A stretch of DNA of 64,000 nucleotides from Streptomyces sp. NBC_00654 (lineage in GTDB: Bacteria > Actinomycetota > Actinomycetes > Streptomycetales > Streptomycetaceae). Numbering within the stretch: position 1 is the first letter of the stretch; every line of letters starts with the position of its first letter. The position numbers were made by a program, and so were the translations under genes. Shown here one piece after another: positions 26,801-33,446 of this stretch. The notes beneath the pieces are model-generated. The model did not search any database and had not been told where the DNA came from. It saw only the letters and a list, made by a program, of their open reading frames with translations. The stretch spans positions 1,054,001 to 1,118,000 of the forward strand of contig NZ_JAPEOB010000003.1 of the NCBI RefSeq assembly GCF_026341775.1, written 5' to 3'.

Positions 26801-27305
26801 TGCGGTGCGCGGTGCCCCGCCGGACCTTGGCGGTGGCGTCGAACTGCCCGGCCGCCACCCCCGCGAACAGCCCGAAGGGGGTGGGCCGGGTACGCATCCT
26901 GATGTCGTAGCGCAGCACGGCGAGGGCGGCCCGGCGCAGCTGGCCCGCCCGGATTCCGGCGGCGCCGCGCTCGGCGACGCGCGCGACCATGGCACTGAGG
27001 CTGGGGGAAGCCAGATCGAGTGCTTCGGTCAGCAGCCGGTCGGCGGGGACCGCGGCGAGGAGTTCGGCGCAGGCGGCGAGATCGTGGGGGCCGCCTGCGC
27101 CGGGGAGGGGTAGACCGGGTGCGTCCGGTGCCAGAGGAGCGCGGTACAGAAAGACGTCTCTGGCCTTGAACGGTGTTGCCTTGAGCGGTGCCGACTTGGG
27201 CGGTGCCGACTTGGGCAGTGTTGCGTTGAGCGGTGTTGCGTTGAGCGGTGTTGCCTTGTGCGGTGACTCCTCAGACGACGGTGTCTCCTGGGACGGTTCC
27301 CCCAC
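23835..27305 (-). CDS. lanB: lantibiotic dehydratase LanB (class I)
   Basis: This 1156-residue class I dehydratase uses glutamyl-tRNA to dehydrate Ser and Thr. The core domain starts near residue 46 (FKARDVFLYRAPLAP). The SpaB-type elimination domain lies at the C-terminus (DDLLRDHLPELITLAREKGADGWFFIRYTDD, HHLRLRLHGD). I chose GTG 27303-27305 because it has a GGAGGA site at the right distance; a GTG at 27327-27329 is the alternative. A proline-rich pentapeptide repeat fills residues 15-45, encoded by six 15-bp units (27171-27260). The linker before the elimination domain holds DAPIPAP repeats (21-bp units, about 24900-24963). NisB is 993 residues, and the inserts account for most of the extra length. 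Confidence 0.95.
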   Translation of the reverse strand: MGEPSQETPSSEESPHKATPLNATPLNATLPKSAPPKSAPLKATPFKARDVFLYRAPLAPDAPGLPLPGAGGPHDLAACAELLAAVPADRLLTEALDLASPSLSAMVARVAERGAAGIRAGQLRRAALAVLRYDIRMRTRPTPFGLFAGVAAGQFDATAKVRRGTAHRTRTHVDMQWLTRIGHRLERDPAVLSTLTVQAHQALIGRGDRLVLTAPSTNGVRLDDSGEGRCTVSVRHTPVVRRAVAECAAPLPYGELVRRVEAAFPGAPVERIHQLLGELVRQEILITGLRPPLAGDDPLRHVLDLLAQVTGASEDTRRTHEALLEVDRERQLYDARPVGGGHAHLARLLRTARSVEPDDTPLHIDTRLDTVLHLPHAVRTTVEQAAGAMWRLSRPKLGLFALRDYHRRFLDVHGADRLVPVLELLDESTGLGAPPGYGWPNSEAPVTPPDDPRTARRDRAMARLAATAQRAGLREVVLHDADLDELCHDIADPADLPNSCEVTVQVVAPGVEALDRGDFRVFLSPSPGSHRAGATFARFADQHPDWRPGFAALHRHNPVHIQDAVPVDLAFRPRSGRAANLAHTTPATGRRIAVGVPDTPGVEELRLTDIGIGATLDRLTAVHLPTGREIVPVLGNMISAPAQAPNAVRLLWEIGLEGQRLWEPWNWGPLADAPFVPRVRYGRFVLACAVWRLDVIRARAESVRARRGEAARGTRGAEWDDALHDWRSAWDVPARVLAVTADQRLLLDLDQAWHRELLLDQVLRHPDLVAQEVPGEYEGWLDAPIPAPDAPIPAPDAPIPAPDGQRAPDGPCVPRPGQHTSLAGHTSLAGHTAELVVPLTRRETGAPRRRPYAGQHRPGRTAHGLGGEWLYLKLHGSARTQDDLLRDHLPELITLAREKGADGWFFIRYTDDSGHHLRLRLHGDRPHAMWGEAAPAVGELLHRWQREGLLRSHSLAQYDPECERYGGPAAQRLAEQVFQYDSEAALDLLRLAKDPGNDYGVDDLAAISCAALAHAFGPPAPGNPLVTEDCGDDGATAWLSMTGARSDLPAAFRSRSAHWRRLIDPYGGWPALSADPGGAMVLAALAARDDAVRELADAVSTSGGTSGGTPQGRVVGSLLHMVCNRLFGGSGAREITALGIARGAVQDHLNRRRHQS
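24900..24963. repeat. 21-bp tandem repeat in lanB linker
   Basis: Three copies of a 21-base unit beginning GGGGCCGGGATCGGGG encode the heptad DAPIPAP between the two LanB domains. It is an in-frame minisatellite in a loop region. Nearby 18-base repeats encode TSLAGH twice. Confidence 0.7.
27171..27260. repeat. 15-bp tandem repeat at the 5' end of lanB
   Basis: Six 15-base units (such as CGGTGTTGCCTTGAG) encode pentapeptides like ATPLN or SAPPK before the dehydratase core. Third-position GC is lower than in the rest of lanB. Confidence 0.7.
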
Positions 27306-27351
27306 AGATGTCCTCCATCTCGTCCGCACCTCACGCCCGGGAGCTGTGCCC

Positions 27352-27379
27352 GTGAGGCCGGATCGAGGCCCGGCCCCAC
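27352..27379 (-). terminator. lanA-lanB intergenic attenuator hairpin
   Basis: Arms GTGAGGCCGG (27352-27361) and CCGGCCCCAC (27370-27379) pair over 10 bp with one G-U wobble and an 8-base loop, between the lanA stop and lanB. In lantibiotic operons such a hairpin lets much more precursor mRNA than enzyme mRNA accumulate. Its function here is inferred. Confidence 0.6.
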
Positions 27380-27391
27380 GGGTCTGAACTG

Positions 27392-27562
27392 TCAGCAGCA
27401 GTGACTGCAGCCGGAGCCGCCGCCCTCGCTGGTGCACCCCGGGGTGCAGTACGAGATGCTGGTGATGGCGGGGCCGGCGACGGACTGCTCCACGCCGATC
27501 TCCAGGTCGAGGTCGAACAGCCCCGAGTCGTTGGCCGTCCGAGCGGGATCCTTGATACCCAT
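27392..27562 (-). CDS. lanA: lantibiotic precursor, planosporicin-type
   Basis: This 56-residue precursor begins MGIKDPARTANDSGLFDLDL. FDLDL is the class I leader box used by LanB. The leader should end at VAGPA (residues 28-32). The 24-residue core is ITSISYCTPGCTSE (core 1-14) then GGGSGCSHCC (15-24), with five Cys at core 7, 11, 20, 23 and 24. From memory, planosporicin reads ITSVSWCTPGC and is otherwise the same, so only core positions 4 and 6 differ. Expected rings are S3-C7, T8-C11, S13-C20, S18-C23 and S21-C24. Such peptides bind lipid II. A good GGAGAG site precedes ATG 27560-27562. A divergent ECF sigma gene begins about 250 bases away. Confidence 0.93.
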   Translation of the reverse strand: MGIKDPARTANDSGLFDLDLEIGVEQSVAGPAITSISYCTPGCTSEGGGSGCSHCC

Positions 27563-27586
27563 GCTCTCTCCTTCATAGGAATCGAA

Positions 27587-27620
27587 GCGGATGCTCGTGG
27601 GCCGCGGCGGATGCTCGTGG
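27587..27620 (-). repeat. 14-bp direct repeat in the lanA leader
   Basis: GCGGATGCTCGTGG occurs at 27587-27600 and 27607-27620, 20 bases apart, 25-58 bases upstream of lanA. It may be a regulator site or a structured 5' leader. Confidence 0.5.
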
Positions 27621-27781
27621 ATCGCGACCCACGATTCACCGAACCACGTGTCCGGTGGCCGGAACAACGGGGTCGGTGCGGCTTGGCAGTCCTGGCAGTG
27701 CTGTCAGTACCGGTCTCCGAACGACGGCAGTTCTGCCCGGATTCGTCCTGATCCGAAGAATTCCGTCGTAAGGCGTGAACC

Positions 27782-27805
27782 GACCAGGCGTTTATGGATA
27801 CGTAC
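27782..27805 (+). promoter_or_regulatory. candidate ECF-type promoter of the sigma gene
   Basis: GACC (27782-27785) is separated by 15 bases from CGTAC (27801-27805). Two-part ECF promoters of microbisporicin and planosporicin sigma factors look similar in my memory. Transcription would start near 27811, the GTG chosen for the sigma gene. Confidence 0.4.
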
Positions 27806-27810
27806 GTGGT

Positions 27811-28368
27811 GTGTGTTCGGACGAAGCTCTGCTGACCGGTGTCGCCCAGGGCGACCAGGCAGCCCTGCGTACCCTCTACGATCGGCACGCTGCCGCCATG
27901 CTGCGTCTCATCGGCAGACTCACCTCGGACCGGGGAGTGTCCGAGGAGATCCTCCAGGAGTCGTGGCTCGCGGTATGGCGGTCGGCCGGCGGTTTCCGGG
28001 GCGAGTCCTCCGTACGGGGGTGGCTCATGGGCGTGGCCAGACGGCAGGCCCACAATCAGCTCCGCAAGTCCCGGCCGCAGCTGGTCGACCTGGCCGAGGC
28101 CCACGACGTGGCGGATCCCTCGTCCAGCGTCGAGGACCAGATCGTGCGGGACGCCGAGCGCACCGCGTTACTGACAGCCGTCCGCACTCTCCCCGGACAT
28201 CTGCGCGAGGTGCTCGCCCTGGTCCTGGTCGAGGACCTGGCCTACCCGGAGGTGGCCACCGCGCTCGCCATCCCGGTGGGCACCGTCAAGAGCCGGATGT
28301 CTCAAGCGCGCAGACGGCTGAGCCACATGCTCGCCGCCACGCGGCTGGAAGGATCGGGACGACGATGA
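27811..28368 (+). CDS. ECF sigma factor, PspX/MibX-like cluster regulator
   Basis: This 185-residue sigma-70 family factor has region 2 (AALRTLYDRHAAAMLRLIGRL, ILQESWLAVWRSAGGFRGESSVRGWLMGVARRQAHNQLR) and region 4 (LPGHLREVLALVLVEDLAYPEVATALAIPVGTVKSRMSQARRRL). An extracytoplasmic-function sigma with a membrane anti-sigma factor controls the related planosporicin and microbisporicin clusters. I chose GTG 27811 because region 2 begins right after it. A longer frame from GTG 27775 has no usable ribosome-binding site and overlaps the likely promoter. The Leu codon at 28168-28170 is TTA, so translation needs the bldA tRNA. The stop overlaps the anti-sigma ATG. Confidence 0.9.
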   Translation: MCSDEALLTGVAQGDQAALRTLYDRHAAAMLRLIGRLTSDRGVSEEILQESWLAVWRSAGGFRGESSVRGWLMGVARRQAHNQLRKSRPQLVDLAEAHDVADPSSSVEDQIVRDAERTALLTAVRTLPGHLREVLALVLVEDLAYPEVATALAIPVGTVKSRMSQARRRLSHMLAATRLEGSGRR

Positions 28369-29261
28369 CAGACCACCTCACGGACGATGTCCTGGCGCAT
28401 CCGTCGGGCGACGGCCCCGACGAGGAGCGCCGGCTGCGGCATCTGGAGACATGTGCCGCCTGCCGCAACCGGAGCGCGGTGTGGCAGGACATCCGGTCGG
28501 CGCTGCGCACCGAGTCCGCCGAACAGGCCCTCGCCGTACCGTCCTTCGACGCGTTGCTGGGCCCGGCGCTGGCCGGCCCGGCCGAGCGGGCCCCTCGTGC
28601 GGACGCCGTGCCCGTGCGCCGCAGGGCCGCGCTCCCCTGGCGGACGGCGGGGCAGCTCGTGCTGCGTCAGGCCCTGCTGATGCCGAGGAGCTGGGCACCG
28701 CTCAGCGCCGCCGGGTTCGTCGGAGCGGCGGTGCTGGCGGCGGCCGACGCGCAGGATCGTTTCGGGACGCGGCTCTTCGGCGCGGTGGTGGTGCTGCTGG
28801 TGGTCTTCGGCGCGCTGATGGTCGCCTCGCCCCGCCGGGACCCCAGGCGGGAGCTGCTGTTCACCCTGCCGGTGTCCCCCGCCGTGGTCTTCATCTCCCG
28901 GCTGACCGTGGTGCTCGGGGTCGATGTGGCGCTGGCCATGGGCTGTTCGGCGCTGGTCGCGGGGCCCGGTTGGTGGCCGGTGGTGTCGAGCTGGCTCGGC
29001 GAATCACTGCTGGCCGCATCGCTGACGCTGGCTCTGTCGGTCCGCTTCTCGACCGCGGCCGGAGCCTCGGCGGGCGCGGCGCTGTGGCTGCTGGGTCTCG
29101 TGGGCGGGCCGCTGTCGGGGGTCACCACCCCGTTCGCCGGTTTCCTGGACGCCCTGCTCGCGACGACGCCGTGGAGCCTGGCACTCGCCGTCGCCCTGCT
29201 GGGCTGGGCCGCGGCCACGATGCGGTCGTTCGGGGACAGCGCGGCGTCCCGGCCCGCGTAG
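28365..29261 (+). CDS. membrane anti-sigma factor, PspW/MibW-like
   Basis: This 298-residue protein has an N-terminal zinc anti-sigma motif HLETCAACRNR (His26-x3-Cys30-x2-Cys33). A linker follows, then about six transmembrane helices from residue 100 (SAAGFVGAAVLAAAD, LFGAVVVLLVVFGALMVAS, and others to the end). A polytopic anti-sigma factor matches the architecture reported for microbisporicin MibW. It would hold the sigma factor at the membrane until an envelope signal, perhaps low-level lantibiotic, releases it. ATG 28365 overlaps the sigma stop, so the two are coupled. Confidence 0.88.
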   Translation: MTDHLTDDVLAHPSGDGPDEERRLRHLETCAACRNRSAVWQDIRSALRTESAEQALAVPSFDALLGPALAGPAERAPRADAVPVRRRAALPWRTAGQLVLRQALLMPRSWAPLSAAGFVGAAVLAAADAQDRFGTRLFGAVVVLLVVFGALMVASPRRDPRRELLFTLPVSPAVVFISRLTVVLGVDVALAMGCSALVAGPGWWPVVSSWLGESLLAASLTLALSVRFSTAAGASAGAALWLLGLVGGPLSGVTTPFAGFLDALLATTPWSLALAVALLGWAAATMRSFGDSAASRPA

Positions 29262-29545
29262 AGAGTCCGTTGCCCGGTCGGCTGCGTGTATCGCCGCCCG
29301 ACTGCCCGAATGCCCGGCTGCCCGAATGCCCGGCTGAAAGTCCGTCGGGCCGGCGGGGAGTCGGGCCGGCGGGCAGTCGGGCTGGAAGGCTCCCCGTCCG
29401 TCCGTCCGGCCGTCCGGCCCGCCGGAGCGTCCGGCCGGTGCCGTGAACCGTTCGTGGCCGTTCCGCTACGTACGGGGTGTGCTGCCACCGGCAGGTCACG
29501 CCGCGCTCGCCGGGCCGGCGTGGGTGCGACGAAAGGAGCCACGAC
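29262..29545. repeat. repeat-rich spacer after the anti-sigma gene
   Basis: This 284-base spacer contains a 17-base near-repeat GCCCGAATGCCCGGCT twice, GTCGGGCCGGCGGG(G/C)A twice and GTCCGTCCGTCCGGCCGTCCGGCC. These can form hairpins, so it may be a terminator region. A GAAAGGAG ribosome-binding site for the next gene lies at its end. I see no gene. Confidence 0.5.
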
Positions 29546-30181
29546 ATGACCGCTGCTACCTGGTGGACCCACGAAGTCCGCCGGTGCGGGAAACAGGCCG
29601 TCGCCCTGCCCGTCCTGGCGGCGCTCCTCGCCTGCGTCGCGGCCGTGGGCCTCGACGGCGCCACGGTGCTCGGCCGGGCCCTGCTCTCCTGCGCGCTGCC
29701 CGCCGCGGCGGCTCTGGCCTGTGCGGCGGTGGTGGCGCGCGAGCCGCTGCTGGAGCTGCATCTCTCCCTGCCCACCCCCTACCCCCGCACCGTCGCCCGC
29801 CGGCTCGCCTGGCCCACCGCCGTCACGGCCGTCGCCGCGCTCGCCCTGGTGACGACGGTGACGGCCGCCGGACAGCCCCTCGACCTCCCCGGCACCCTGC
29901 TCAATCTGGCCGGGCTGACCGTGCTGCTCAGCGGCGGCGCGGTGTGGGCGACGGTCCGGTCCGGCTCGGCGGCACCCGCCACCGGGCTGGTGGTGGCGGT
30001 GGTGCTGGCCAAGCTGCTGCTGGTCGACCGGGTGGTGGCCGACGGGGCCGGGCAGGCGCTGCCCGCGCTGCTGATCGGCGGCTGCCTGACCGCGGCGTCC
30101 CTGCGCACGCTGGGTTCCGGCGGCCGGGCCGGCGCCGGACTCCGCCCCATCGGCGCGCACTCCGGCGACAAGGAGGCCTGA
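29546..30181 (+). CDS. cluster membrane protein, ABC-associated
   Basis: This 211-residue protein of about five or six helices begins MTAATWWTHEVRRCGKQAVALPVLAALLACVAAVGLDG and has an AREPLLELHLSLPTPYPRTVARRLAW loop, as in ABC-2-like permeases. It is the first of three overlapping genes (a second membrane protein and an ATPase follow), probably one transporter with two permease halves. Planosporicin and microbisporicin clusters contain comparable membrane genes. The likely role is immunity or export, not proven. The start ATG 29546 has GAAAGGAG upstream. Confidence 0.75.
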   Translation: MTAATWWTHEVRRCGKQAVALPVLAALLACVAAVGLDGATVLGRALLSCALPAAAALACAAVVAREPLLELHLSLPTPYPRTVARRLAWPTAVTAVAALALVTTVTAAGQPLDLPGTLLNLAGLTVLLSGGAVWATVRSGSAAPATGLVVAVVLAKLLLVDRVVADGAGQALPALLIGGCLTAASLRTLGSGGRAGAGLRPIGAHSGDKEA

Positions 30182-30972
30182 TGGTTCTGCTGTGGACCCT
30201 GCGGTACGAGGCCCTGATGGCGGCCCGCCGCCGGATCGTGTGGGGGGCGGTGCTGCCGCTGGCCCTGCTCAGTCTGCTCCTGGCCGCCACGTCCCCCGTC
30301 GTCACCGGCTCCGCCGACCCGGCGACCCGGGTCGGCGCCGCCGCCGTGCTCGTCAACTCCTTCTGCACCCTGGGAGTCGGCCTCGCCCTCGCGGACCGAC
30401 TGCGCCGGAGCCTGGAGTCGCGCGGCACCGCCGAGTTGCTGGCCGCCACCCCGGCAGGGCCGCTCGCGCGGACGGCGGGCGCCCTGGCCGGACCGCTGCT
30501 CACCGCGCTCGCCCCGGTCGCCGTTCTCTTCCTGGCGTACGCCGCCGTCGTCTCGGCACTCGCCGGTTCCGCGACGCCCCTGGGCTCGGCGGCGGTATCG
30601 CTGCTGACGGCCGTACTCCCCGCGGCACTGCTGGCCACCGCTTTCGCCGGGCTCCTCGGCGTGCTGCTGCCGGTGGCCGCCGCACGGGCCGTCACGGCCC
30701 TGGTGTGGCTGTGGGCCTGCCACTTCCCGCCGGGCTTCTCGCCGATCCCCACGGTGACCGGCACCGTGCTGTCCCCGCTCGGCGGCTATCCGATGGTCGC
30801 CTGGGCCCACGCACCCGAGGTGTGGGCGGCCCGGGACGGCACCGGAGTCCTGCGTCCCGCCGTCAGCGACACCACCGCACTGGTGAACGTCGCACTCGTC
30901 CTCGCGACGGCCGCCGCCTGCTACGCGCTGGGCCGTCTCGTCTCCCGCATCAGCCGACACGGAGCCTCATGA
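30181..30972 (+). CDS. ABC transporter permease
   Basis: This 263-residue protein of about six helices begins MVLLWTLRYEALMAARRRIVWGAVLPLALLSLLLAATSP. It has an internal SLESRGTAELLAATPAGPLARTAGA segment typical of ABC-2 permeases. It overlaps its neighbours at both ends (the stop of the preceding gene at 30179-30181, and ATGA with the ATPase start). It forms a transporter with the ATPase at 30969. Confidence 0.82.
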   Translation: MVLLWTLRYEALMAARRRIVWGAVLPLALLSLLLAATSPVVTGSADPATRVGAAAVLVNSFCTLGVGLALADRLRRSLESRGTAELLAATPAGPLARTAGALAGPLLTALAPVAVLFLAYAAVVSALAGSATPLGSAAVSLLTAVLPAALLATAFAGLLGVLLPVAAARAVTALVWLWACHFPPGFSPIPTVTGTVLSPLGGYPMVAWAHAPEVWAARDGTGVLRPAVSDTTALVNVALVLATAAACYALGRLVSRISRHGAS

Positions 30973-31871
30973 ACATCTCCACCGAGCAACTGACGAAGGT
31001 GCACCGCGGCGGCCGCCGCGCGCTGGACGCCGTCGACCTGCACATCGAGAGCGGCACCGTGGGGCTGCTGGGCGCGAACGGCGCGGGCAAGACCACACTG
31101 CTGCGCATCCTCACCGGTGTGCTGCGCCCCACCTCCGGCCGGGTGCACGTGGCCGGACACGACCTGTCGACGACCGCCGGGCTCAGCGCCGCCAAGCGCA
31201 CCCTGGGCTACCTCCCGCAGGAGCTGTCCCTCTACCCCGACCTGACGACACGCGAGTTCCTCGACTACATCGGCGTGCTCAAGGGCATCCACGACAAGCG
31301 CGAACGACGACGTCAGGTCGACGCGCGGATCGCCGAAGTCGGCCTGGAGGAAAGATCCGGCGAGCGGCTGGCCGGGTTCTCCGGCGGCATGAAGCGACGG
31401 GTCGGCATCGCCCAGGCCCTCATGGGCAACCCGTCCCTGCTGATCATCGACGAACCCACCACCGGCCTGGACCCGCACGAACGCATGCGATTCCGGACCC
31501 TGCTCGCCGGTCTCGGACACGGCCGCACCGTCATCCTGTCCACCCACATCCTCGACGACGTGGCCCAGACCTGCCCCGAAGTGGCCGTGCTCGCGGCCGG
31601 CCGGCTGGTCTTCCACGACACCACCACCGACCTGGTCGGTCAGGCGGCCGGGCGCACCTTCGTGTACCGGCCCACCGGCCCGGACACCGGCCCGCCCCCG
31701 GGCGCCGAGGTGGTGAGCGCGGTGACCCGTGCCGAGGGGACCGAATACCGCATCGTGACGACCGCCCCGCCCGCCGGGGCCCGGCCCGTCGAGCCGTCAC
31801 TCGAAGACGGCTACGCCGCCCTGCTCCGCGCCGACGGCGCGACCCAGCACCCACCCACAGTGAGGCAGTGA
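30969..31871 (+). CDS. ABC transporter ATPase of cluster immunity/export unit
   Basis: This 300-residue ATPase has Walker [21 protein letters not shown], signature [18 protein letters not shown], Walker [15 protein letters not shown] and a switch His in [12 protein letters not shown]. It belongs to the CcmA/bacitracin-type subgroup used for drug and lantibiotic resistance. It is the third gene of an overlapping trio. A lipoprotein gene follows 4 bases later, which fits a joint role in self-protection. Confidence 0.9.
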   Translation: MNISTEQLTKVHRGGRRALDAVDLHIESGTVGLLGANGAGKTTLLRILTGVLRPTSGRVHVAGHDLSTTAGLSAAKRTLGYLPQELSLYPDLTTREFLDYIGVLKGIHDKRERRRQVDARIAEVGLEERSGERLAGFSGGMKRRVGIAQALMGNPSLLIIDEPTTGLDPHERMRFRTLLAGLGHGRTVILSTHILDDVAQTCPEVAVLAAGRLVFHDTTTDLVGQAAGRTFVYRPTGPDTGPPPGAEVVSAVTRAEGTEYRIVTTAPPAGARPVEPSLEDGYAALLRADGATQHPPTVRQ

Positions 31872-31875
31872 CCAC

Positions 31876-32337
31876 GTGACCACGAACACCCCGAACACCC
31901 CGAACACCGCGCGCACCCCGCACACCCCGAGCACCCGGCGTTCCACCACCCGGTCCCCACACGCCCTGGCCTGTCTGGCCCTGACGGCAGTGACCCTGAT
32001 CGGCCTGGCCGGCTGCGGGGGCGGTGGCCGCGCCGAACCGGCCACCAAGACTCCCGTACCGCTGCCGAGCCCCACGTCCACCAAGCAGCAGATGAGCGAG
32101 AAGAACCTCGGATACACCTGGCCGCTGACGGTCGAGCAGGCCACGGCCGAGTGCCGCGAGGGCGACCAGGCGGTCGTCACCGTCCCCGACGGAACGACCT
32201 ACGCGCTCAACGACCGTGCGGAGAGCGCCGGTTACCCGGACCTGGGGCCCGTTCGGATCTCCGGCGACGGCGGCGACCCGGTGAGCATCGGCCCGCTGCT
32301 CAGCAGGACCCTGAAGCTCTGCGGAATCGCCTCATGA
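31876..32337 (+). CDS. cluster lipoprotein, probable immunity (PspQ/MibQ position)
   Basis: This 153-residue protein has a long Thr/Asn/Pro-rich N-terminus ([19 protein letters not shown]), a hydrophobic helix and a lipobox VTLIGLAGC, with the lipid-bearing Cys near residue 48. A small domain follows, [32 protein letters not shown], with a second Cys. Related clusters carry a lipoprotein in the same position, believed to trap the peptide outside the membrane. GTG 31876 is the only start near the signal peptide. The assignment to immunity is inference. Confidence 0.75.
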   Translation: MTTNTPNTPNTARTPHTPSTRRSTTRSPHALACLALTAVTLIGLAGCGGGGRAEPATKTPVPLPSPTSTKQQMSEKNLGYTWPLTVEQATAECREGDQAVVTVPDGTTYALNDRAESAGYPDLGPVRISGDGGDPVSIGPLLSRTLKLCGIAS

Positions 32338-32432
32338 ACGACCCGGGACGGTTACATCTCCTGGGTGTACCCGTCCTTCACCCCGACCACGGCGCACACA
32401 AGACACGAGAGGCACGAACCGCACGACGAAAA

Positions 32433-32464
32433 GTGGGCCCACGAGTGAGCTGACGTGGGCCCAG
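32433..32464. promoter_or_regulatory. paired GTGGGCCCA sites upstream of the LuxR gene
   Basis: The palindrome GTGGGCCCAC (32433-32442) and a near copy GTGGGCCCAG (32455-32464) start 22 bp apart, two helical turns, about 30-60 bases before the LuxR start. That spacing suits two dimers on one DNA face. Function not shown. Confidence 0.45.
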
Positions 32465-32492
32465 CACGACCGAGAATCACGGGGGCACGACC

Positions 32493-33446
32493 TTGGAACA
32501 GCGCGCATCGACCGCTGACAAGCTGCACGTCCTGGTCCATTCCGGGCTCAGGGAGCACTTCGACTCACCACCCGCCACTCTCAGCACCATCCGCTCCGGC
32601 CTGGACCACGTCGACTTCGTGGACGACGCGTGTCTGACCGCGCCCGGGACGGTGCTCTGTCTTCCCGTCCTCATACCGGTCGCCAGCGAGTTCCAGGCCG
32701 AGGGGCTGCGCGCCGTGCGGGTACGGCATCCGTTGTCCCTGCTCATCGCGGTGACCGACGATGTCACGGGATATCGCACGTATTACGCGATCCGTTCGGG
32801 GGCGAGCTTCGTGCTCAATCTCGCCATTCCCGGCGAGAGCCAGGTCGACATGCTGTACGCGCAATTGCGCGCGCACCGCATGACCATGTCCGCCGTCCGG
32901 CTCCATCTCGCCCACGCCGACCACCAGGGCCACGACGAACACGAGGCACACAAGGGGCACAAGGGGCACGAGGGGCACCAGGAGCACGGAATCCCTCAGC
33001 ATGCCCACGGCGATGAAGCGGCCCGGGACCATGTGCCGCGGCACGCGGCCGAACACCGATGTCCGGACATCGGCGTACGACACGACGACGAGCGGTTCGC
33101 TCTCGACCTCAGGCCACCGCAGCCTGCCATGACAGCCCCGGCCACCACCTCGGACACCGGCCTCCTGCGACTGCTCCGCACCTCGATGACCGTGTCCGAG
33201 ATCGCGCGCACCTACTACTGCTCGGAGCGGTCCATGTACCGCCGCATCCGCAAGCTCTACGACGATCTGGGCATCCGCAGCCGCACCGAACTGATGTCTC
33301 TGGCCATCGGCCCGAACCCGCCACCGCGTCTCCTGCTCCCCGGTCCGGCCGCCGGCCGGGCCGATGGCCCGCGTGAGGGCCCGCCCTATGGCCCCCGCCG
33401 GTCCACGGAGGCCATAGGGCGGTCAGCGGATTCCCGCGTCGACTGA
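32493..33446 (+). CDS. LuxR-family regulator with His-rich linker, PspR/MibR-like
   Basis: This 317-residue protein has an N-terminal region (residues 1-140) without a recognisable sensor domain. A very His-rich linker follows at about 142-195 (HLAHADHQGHDEHEAHKGHKG and so on, partly 9-base repeats). The C-terminal LuxR helix-turn-helix (MTVSEIARTYYCSERSMYRRIRKLYDDLGIRSRTELMSLA) lies at about 230-270. A LuxR-type protein activates the planosporicin and microbisporicin clusters. The His run could bind Ni, Zn or Cu. The start is TTG 32493, the first in-frame codon before the conserved part. The 3' end overlaps the oppositely oriented transporter gene by 24 bases. Confidence 0.82.
   Translation: MEQRASTADKLHVLVHSGLREHFDSPPATLSTIRSGLDHVDFVDDACLTAPGTVLCLPVLIPVASEFQAEGLRAVRVRHPLSLLIAVTDDVTGYRTYYAIRSGASFVLNLAIPGESQVDMLYAQLRAHRMTMSAVRLHLAHADHQGHDEHEAHKGHKGHEGHQEHGIPQHAHGDEAARDHVPRHAAEHRCPDIGVRHDDERFALDLRPPQPAMTAPATTSDTGLLRLLRTSMTVSEIARTYYCSERSMYRRIRKLYDDLGIRSRTELMSLAIGPNPPPRLLLPGPAAGRADGPREGPPYGPRRSTEAIGRSADSRVD
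33381..33422. terminator. bidirectional terminator between LuxR and LanF genes
   Basis: CCGCCCTATGGCC (33381-33393) and GGCCATAGGGCGG (33410-33422) are a perfect 13-bp inverted repeat. It lies inside the 3' end of the LuxR gene and just past the LanF stop, so it can end the minus-strand transcript. Confidence 0.65.

Noticed and set aside
26989..27387. Plus-strand frame with pentapeptide-repeat-like ALSGADLGGADL
   Set aside because: It is the mirror of the 15-bp repeats in lanB; the pattern arises from the repeat length, and the opposite strand encodes a well-supported enzyme.
27563..27774. An exact MibX-type GACC-N15-GCTAC promoter for lanA
   Set aside because: The exact pair was not found on the minus strand, and I recall the consensus only roughly, so no promoter is called for lanA.
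32334..32453. 39-codon ORF overlapping the lipoprotein stop by ATGA
   Set aside because: Third-position GC is only about half, it includes a TTA codon and has no recognisable product. More likely the leader of the LuxR gene.
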